NCBI RefSeq assembly: GCF_921293095.1
Contig: NW_025791658.1
Location: 6,944,001 to 7,008,000, forward strand
Direction of reading: 5' to 3'
Length of the DNA stretch: 64,000 nt
Source of the DNA: Ischnura elegans
Lineage: Eukaryota > Arthropoda > Insecta > Odonata > Coenagrionidae
The notes under the pieces were generated by a model. The model did no database searches. It saw only the letters and a program-made list of their open reading frames with translations, and was not told the DNA's origin. Below are positions 48,201-57,200 of the stretch, piece by piece (the first letter of the stretch is position 1; each line of letters begins with the position of its first letter). The position numbers and the translations under genes were made by a program.

Positions 48201-51200
48201 TTAATTCCAGGATACAAATTGTGAACATTGAAGTCAGAGTTGCAACGTAATGATAGGCAGTCCGTTGTAAATAGATTCTTATTTTTATCTATTTTGAGGG
48301 GTTTAGTTCACCTTATTTTCCGTCTTCTTAGCACCCTGTTATCAGCTCTTATCCCGTTAAGTTATCCTTTCTTATCTACAGTCTTCCAATAATTAAGCAA
48401 ACTATTCTTAGGACATCGCTTGCGGTTGATAATAATTTTCAAAGCATTTTACCACACTCATGAGGGCTGTTTACATTACTATTTTCATTGCCTATAACTA
48501 ATTATCCGGCCAATTCTGCGATAAACGATATGACGAAACTGACTACTTCAATTCAAATACTTGTATTATCATTAAAATGGGTCCATCAAAGCAAAGGCAT
48601 AACAAAATCTGGCATAAGGAAATTCATAATAACGCCAAATTCCTCTCATGTACAAGTTTTTATCCCAATTACTCACTGTAATCTTAGGCGGCTAATCGCA
48701 TACATATTTCCAACGCACTCACCTTCAACATTAATATACACGTTGAGCTCTCACTTATATTTAAAAGTGTACAACATACTTTTCATTAATCAACGCTATA
48801 ATTCATAATAGCATTGCACTTACCAGCTGAATCTCGCTCTATTTTTGTTTGTCGAGGACAATTGCATGCCGATTTTCTCTGATTGGCTCGCAGTGACGTA
48901 TTGCAGGAAAACTTCGGGTATCTTCGACTTCCCCACTACCGCGGAGGGGAAGGCACGAAAATGTTTTCGTGAAGCCTACTGAATAGCAAATTACGCGTCT
49001 TCGAATGTTTACGCGGCGTAACCACGTAAACGGAATCTTTCGTCTTCGCGACCGCGTAAAGAGTTACTGAATAGCCCTGCAGGTCGTGCGCATGGCGCCA
49101 CAGCCGGAGAGCAAAGCCCGAAATTTGAACACTAGAGGTGTTCGCTCTGGACTTATGAAAGTATACCGGTCAAGGCGAATGATTTTTCCTCTGTGGATTT
49201 TTCGCACTATTTGTGCATTGCGGGTGACTCCGTAAAAAGTTATCACCGTGGCTAGTCCCGGTATACTTTCATAATTAATATTTTGTTGGAAAGCGTCTTT
49301 AGTCGTACAAAGAGGATATTTAAGCACTTTATTTTTCTAAAATTCATTGCGTTATAATAAATGACTATTCAAGTAGTTTCTGAAGGCGAACGCAAAACAA
49401 ATGAAATCCAGTTGTTATTGGAAATATCACTCATTTCATCCTCTAAATGCTAACATTTTTATAGATGTTATCAATAATTAGAATAAAATAGTGGTTAATT
49501 TCTTGTACCCCAATCAAGCAGTACACATATAATGTACTTTGTAAATTGGAACCAATTGAACCCCGAAATTTCGTGCGCCCACGGCTGGAGCGCAACATTT
49601 ATTTACGGGTATCTTTCAGCAGTCAGTCTCCTCCTAACTATTTAGGGGAACATCTTAGCATCGATTGCTATCGCAAGAAGAAGTGAAACAGCCTAGGAAA
49701 CCCCAAGAGTAAAACGTCGAAATGCAAGTGACGTTACGTCTACATTTGTCCGAAGTGTTTTTTTTTTGCCCCTTTTTTTCAAGCGACCAGAAAACCCTTG
49801 GATGTGTAGTTTCTGAATTAGTATGAAAATCTGTTGTCAAATGCCGACAAATGCAACTGATAGTGAAGGAGGGAGCACAAATGATGACAGAAGTGATGTA
49901 GTAGAAGATCTCCCCAGGCAAGAACAATTATTTACAGGAGAAATCGCTATATGTGGTCATGAAATGAGCCAAAGAGGAAAATTCGTATAACCTTCCATAA
50001 CACCGATACTCAGAAACCCGGTTTGAAGGATTACATAACATCACTATGTAGGGAGAGCCTCTTGATTATAAGTCTAAGATTTTTTATTATTAAATTTTAC
50101 AATTGAACACGTTAGAACGGCCAAAAAAATAAAAAGTCTAATGATTTTGCATCATCCAAAGGACACACATCGGGATCTTCATTTTGCGAATTCTCGGCGA
50201 ACAAGACTGTAATATCCAATTTCCCCAAAATATATGAAGCTGTTTGCTTATTTTCATTTATGCAGTACAGGGTGAGTGTTGATACAGAGTCAGGGAAACC
50301 AGAAGTAATTGCCTTTTACTACGCACCTAGAGATGGCATAGATACTTAAGACAAAATGTACTGTAGATACAATCTGGGAGGTCACCAATGGCAGCATTTT
50401 TCAGAATATTAAATATTTCCTTTGTCAACTCTTTTGTGCTTCAGCAGTCTGAGAAAGATAAGGAAGATATGACACGATTTGAATGCATTAAATCAAAGGC
50501 GGAGATATCGTCAGACTCCATATGGGAAAGAGAATGTCAAATGTAAGGCTCCCGAGACTGGTAGGATAAATTTTTGCACAAATCTCAGTCTACCGAAGGG
50601 AGAGGCTGAAGGAGTTGAAAGGTTTGAGATGCGGACAGTGTGTAGACTGTTCCCTCCTTTACAAAAACACCTCTTTCTTATTTTTCTAATGTAAAAAGCC
50701 TGAGTGCGCTTTTGTGAAAAATTGTAATTTTGATCGCCTGCAGAATGCATCGAGAAAAGGATTAAGCGGGATACATTCTTTGGCTACTTTCTACTTAGTC
50801 TTCCAACTTTAACATTTAAGGCCTTATTTTTAAATCTGGCAAAATATTTACACATGAATATAATAATTTTAAGTCAAGTGTTTGTGGCATCAGTTTTTGA
50901 TCCTGTTTCAAATAAAAATATTTACTGACAAATTGGTTCGTATCAGGAATGTAAAAATTTTAATGTAAGTTTTACAATATTTAAGCATTTAAAGAAAAAT
51001 TAAACAAAGCAATAAAAATGGCATTGCAACATTTTATGAATTTTTGATTTATTGCGGCCTCCCAGTCACTGGTAGTGTAACAAGAATGGCACGTCACTGT
51101 TTAAGGGTTAAGGTTGGTCCTAAGAATCTCAGGCATACACAGTTTCGACCAGCTTGAGTGGTGTCTGGAACAGGACAAGGTTCTATTATTATGGATTAGA

Positions 51201-54200
51201 GATGTTACCATTATTATATAGCTTTTATTGAGCGACACTCAACATTCCCTTTTAGTTTAATGTGAAAGAGGAGAATGGAGAGCTCCTCAATGAGGAGAAT
51301 TATCCTGCATTTAACTCACCGAATACAGTTGGCATCTCAAGTGATGCTGTAGACCCCCTGCTAGGTGATGATGAGGTAAGTGCACTTCTACCATGCTAAC
51401 TTCATTTTTCTGTCACGAAAATTCATTCCTCTCTTTAACTTTAGTGACATCATTCAGTAGAACACTCATTTTTTGTCTCCCAAGGTAATGTAATCTGTCC
51501 CTTTTGTTCATTACCTACATGTTTAACTTTTGGTCCTGATAAAAGAGTAATCTACATTTATTTGTCGATGAAGATGTCATAAATATCAAACTAGTGTTTG
51601 CTCTGACTTTAAAATTCTTTGTTTGGATGTGCATAACGTTCATCTGGGGAGAAAAGAGTGGGGCATAGGAGTTAATGTGAGTAAATCCCTCTTAACTGAT
51701 GGGGCTGGGTCTGTGAAAACTTTACATTATTGGCACTTGAAGCAACATGCATCCTTTGCATTCACTGTACCAAGAGCTGACCAGGACAGATGTGAACAGA
51801 ATAGAGTTTTGAAGCATTAGTGGCACTCCAGTGGCCAACCAATCCCAAGAGGAAATTGCATAACTTTAGCCATAACTTAACTTTTCTTCTTTCAAAATCT
51901 CCTCCTTCCTGCTAAAGATTCTTTCGTGTGCATTATCACACTTATTGTTCCAAAATGATAATTTCATTTTTCTCTTCGTACCTCCGTCTAACAATGGCCT
52001 CACCAATATTGCTTGCCATAATCTGGTGGTAGCATTAAAAAAACTGTTATGCATAGGGTATTTTCCGTCATCATAGAAAATGAAAAGCATTGGTTGCTAT
52101 TCGTTACCCACCATTAGTGTATTCATAAATTTTTTCGTTTTAGAAATCCCAGTTTAGACGTATGGCAATGGTCAATTTGAGTTTTACATCATCTGAGATT
52201 AACAATGCATGCATGAGGCACAGAGCTTGGGAAAACATCTCTTAATAATCACCTATTAAAACTGCCAATGGTCGGAAAGTTTCCTTTGTTTGATAAGATA
52301 TTAATAATCCTTATTTAAGCCAAGCACTATCTGATAGCAGGGTACTCTGCTACCTGCTAGCACCCTGCATCACAGCGGCTCACTTGTCATCACCACAAGG
52401 TCACCTCACATGACGGCAGCAGGAACCAGAATGATGCCACATGGGCTTTTCCCAGCATTCATACTTAGCCACCGCATTTTCGCGAGCTTGAAAATTTTCA
52501 CTTTTCGTTTAATCACTAAAAATAGATATTCTCATTTAAAAATCCGAAAGTGTTAAATGCGTACTCCAGGAGTAATATGCTTTCAATTTAGGCAATTAAA
52601 AAATAAAAAGAAACCACCCTATTTGTGTTCAGATGATGGTGTAGGCCTAAGGTGGTACTGACCACGGTTAACCCTTATCCAGGCACCTCAAATTTCTAAC
52701 GTAACCGGGTAAGCAGGGCCCAATGGATACTCCTTGTTAATTTTTTCTTTTTGCTCAAGTGGGCCAACCTGCTAGCAAAAGTATCAATGTTTTTTGTCAA
52801 ATAGTGCAAATTTATACTAAATCAATGATATCAAAATATTTTATACTGTTCATAAATGAAAATTTTACTTGTTAATTAATAACAAAAATTTGAAATAAAA
52901 AAAAAATTTTATTCATCCTTCATAAAATTGGTCTCTGGAGGAGATAATTAAAATTTAGAATAAATTAACGTAAGGGATTATTGAATATTATTTACTTATG
53001 TAACGAGACACTGTATAACATCAAAATTTATTGCATGGGGGAAGAAACAAAATTTTATCAACGAGTTCAGGATAGGCTACCCCTCAAAGCTTTTTTCACT
53101 TTTGATTTACACGTTTCGCATCACTATGTTCATTGCTCACCTATTGCTCACAGTTGTTACGCATTTGTTTTTCTTCATAATGTTTTTATTATGGGCATAT
53201 ATATTATCTCATTTTTTTGTTATACTATAATTTGATGAATGTATTGGTTCAGAAATTCCTTCATCAAAAAGTCCTTAGCCTGTGTTCCAAGACAAACCCA
53301 AGTTGGTTCGTCTTTCATTGTGGACCTCAACCAGAATATTGGGTTCACTTTGAATACTGCTTACCAACATTTCAATTTGGATCAGTATTCTTCCACGCCA
53401 CATATGCTGCTACTCAACTCACATCCAAGTCACACATGAAAAACGCAAAATGCCAACTATTTTTGCCTCTTTTACTCATGTGCGTATTTATCAACTGGTC
53501 CAGGAAATCGACTTCACCTTTGGTGCAGTTGTAGTGACTGATAATTTCAGGTTTAGCATTGATGTCTTCCATAATTTTATTATGATGCATGAATCATAGA
53601 AGAACTACTGGCCAACTTTTCATCTTGGGCAATGACACAAACATACCATTTTTGGTGAACCAAACAATGAAGAAATGACTTTACCACTTTTTTTGGCTTG
53701 AAAATTTCCTGGAATAAACCGTTATTACTTTCCTATACTTCCAGCATAACTCAGAAGGCTCTATGCAAACTTAATATCAGAGAAATTTTTGTCACTCGTT
53801 TCATTTTTGTTCGTATTTTGGAATGGTTCAGTGAGGTGCTGTACAACTCTTCGATCCAAACAAGGCAATGCTCTTTATGCCAATATCTTCTTCATTGTAA
53901 CTCTCTTCCAAGACAAACCCAACTTGGTTCGTCTTTCAATGTGGACCAGCCTCTTTGATTGGCTGGTAATCCGCTATCCATCATCACTAGTTTCTTCAAT
54001 GTTCAGCAGTTTTTGTGTGCCATCTTGAGGCAAAAGCTTTCGTCTAGCTATGATCTAATAATTATAAAAAAAAAAATTATTTCATAGAATTTCTCTAAAA
54101 CTACGAATTACTTCCTTAGTACTCATCTATTAGAACTTACCTGGGCTTGTGATGTCTTCGTGAAGGAAACTTGTAAATATTTGCCATCACTCCGAAGGCT

Positions 54201-57200
54201 GTGTTACTTTTACCCAAAGGGAATTGCATATTGAGGCGGTGGTTCCGTATAAAAACCCATATTTTCGGAATCAGTTATCTGCTACATTTTGTATGCCTTC
54301 ATCTATGTTGCTTAGTAGCACTTTGCAAGCACTCTAGTCTTTTGTCATACTTGCCGTAGTTTATATGGGAAAGAAGGATGGAGGATTTAGAGGTGAAGTG
54401 TGGTGGAAAGATGGGTGGGGAGTGCAGGAGAAGGAGAAAACAGGGAAGCATAGACTGTCATCAGTGCGTTAGGGTTTGGAAATACCGGTGGAGGATTTTT
54501 AGGAGAATGATAATGAACAGGAACGTTCAAATTCGAAGCGACATCATCTGCATGGCAGGATATATGCTTTCCTTTATCCCTAGTGTCGTTGGATGGACCC
54601 TGCAAATAAATTCCGAGGATCAGTGTTTTTTTTTAAACAACTAGATCATTTCAATGATCTTTCTCTAGGGGTTTCCCAGTGACTCAACCCAACTAAAGGA
54701 AAATTTCTCTTAACATATGCCCTTTGGCGACCGCCACGGTACAGTAGCAATAAGGGAAAGAATGAAAAAACCGTCCTCATCCTTCATTTATGGATGCAGA
54801 TAATGATTTTGGTTCTATATTGTCCATTCCTCACCCACCTCACTCTCCTTCACCAGGATTTTCCAACTGTAATGAATTGGTGACTCTCCGGTGACCACCC
54901 TTTTCTTTATTCCCATTTCACCTTCCCCGGTATCTGCCCCCATCTTACCACCAATGCTACCTAGAATAACGTTCTTTATACATAATCTAGTCATTTAATT
55001 TACACTAATTACATTTTCCAGCCTTGATAGCTAAAATAAACTTCATGATTTAAGCTAACACAAACTGGATATATTTACTCGTAAGCATCCAAGTGCAGCG
55101 TGTTGCATAACTGGTGAACACTCACCTCCTACCATACCCCACTCAGTTAGGGGGTTATTTAGATGTATATGTGAACAATCCCATATAATAATTGAAAAAT
55201 GACAACATAATACCTTTTATATTAACCATCTAATGATGTGCAACAGATCGCGTATGTGAAGGGTCCATCAGACCCAGCTTGCCCAGTTACGTTAGGAAAA
55301 GTTTAAATTTACCATAAACAAAAAAGAAATATTTTCTAAAATTTAAAAATATATTTAACTTATTCCATTTGTCCGTATGAACAAAGTCACAGAAGTTTGC
55401 ACAGCTGGGACATTTTGTTCTCATGTTATAAACTGAAATAAAGGCTGTAGGGTCCTCCTTGCCCGGATAAGGGCTAAGACCACTGTGAACAATTAAGTGG
55501 ATGATTTTCTTAAATAAATATGGACCAAAACAAATATTTACTTTGTTGACTTTGATGTGTAACTTTACAAAAAGATTTTCCTGTTCCAAAATATGGCCTT
55601 TATTCTTTGAAGCACAGGAATTATTACTATAGAATAAAAACTTTTGGGCTATGTCAATTGCTGGGATGGCCCCAACATAACCGACTGATGCTGGTCGCTT
55701 AGTCAAAGGATTCTGACGAGTACCCACAAAAGTAATGAAGAATTATGAATAATAACCTTAAGATGATATATAATTATGATGTAATGTTGGTAATATTATT
55801 AATGTATATCGCTTCCATGGACAGTGCCTAGTTTTCCCTGGGGTAATGGAATTACTATCTGCTATAATAGTAATTCTACATTTGGTATGAACCACTAGAA
55901 AATTAGGTCAACGATAAAAAATTTATGTATGATTACATGAATGGCACAGCATTGCTCAATTTAGAATGAACGTTATTCGAAGCCTGTCTCATTGTTGAAA
56001 GAAATTACAAAGTGTTCATTGCTGTGTATGTGTGGAAGAAAGTTCTTTATTGTGAAAAAAATCTTTTGTTAAAATAATGCTGATTCGTGTGTGCATTCAT
56101 GATTAATAAGTTGATTCCTACTTTCAGCCTATGTTTACAGAGGATGGAAAGCTGGTTGATAATTCTAAAATGACCAATGACTCTATGACTGAGGCTACAG
56201 GTGAGTAAACTCTAGGTCTTGCAATTATATGTGTGGAGAGGTTGTGGTAACTTTTTTGAAAGGGGAAGAACCTAAGTTAGTCATCCATGTGTAATTTTTT
56301 GATTTCTTGAGTTTACATGTCGTTTGAATAGGAGAAAATCTTTTTCTTTCCTTTTGTGTAGTTATTGATTTCTTATAATACAAAATTTAATATGTTCCAT
56401 TTAATTTTTATAATTTCTTTTTACATTTATATAAAGTAGAAGTTGATTTCATGTAAAATAATTTGTTCTGTTGAAGTCTATTGGTGTTTAACTAATTCGG
56501 CCATCAATATCTATCATAAATGTAGCTTAAAATTGCCGAAGAAAAACAAAATGAGGACACTTTAAAAATTTGCTAATTTGAGAGGCAAAAATTAGTGATA
56601 GGTGATTTTGTGTTATACATATTGTTATTTTTCTTGAAGTTGATACTTAAAAATGGCAAATGAATTTCCTTTTACATAGTACTTAAGGATACACCAATGT
56701 TTTCAATGGAAAATTTATTTTTATAAAGTGTCTAGCCAATTAAGATGGTGTAAAGTTCCCCCCCCCCCCCGGTGTTTCGAAAAATAAAAAATATACACTT
56801 GAAGTGCATCCAAAATTATGTTTCCCCAAATTTTCAGGCCGTAACAATTGATAATAACCCCAAAAAAATTGAAACACGATTTACAGTCTTTTGACTATAG
56901 CTCCAGTTTTTACGTTTGTAAAATCATTATCTTAGTATTAAAATGTAAATACAGTTACATTCTAACACCCTGATTTTTTTCAAAATTTTTAGACCGAAAA
57001 CTAAACTTAAACGTAAGTTTGAAATATTCAAAATTAAATTAAAAAATTTAGGAAGCAATAGACACGCAGAAAAAAATATATGTCGTTTCCCCTACATCAA
57101 AGTATATTCCTAATTTTTTTCGGATTTCTAAAACTGGCGGAACTGTCAAAAACACGAATAACTGCTTTCCGCCAGTTGCATTTATGTATTCCAGGAGGAT

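Noticed and set aside
48488..48808. 106-codon gene inside the 5.6-kb element
   Set aside because: No recognised domain and low-complexity composition.
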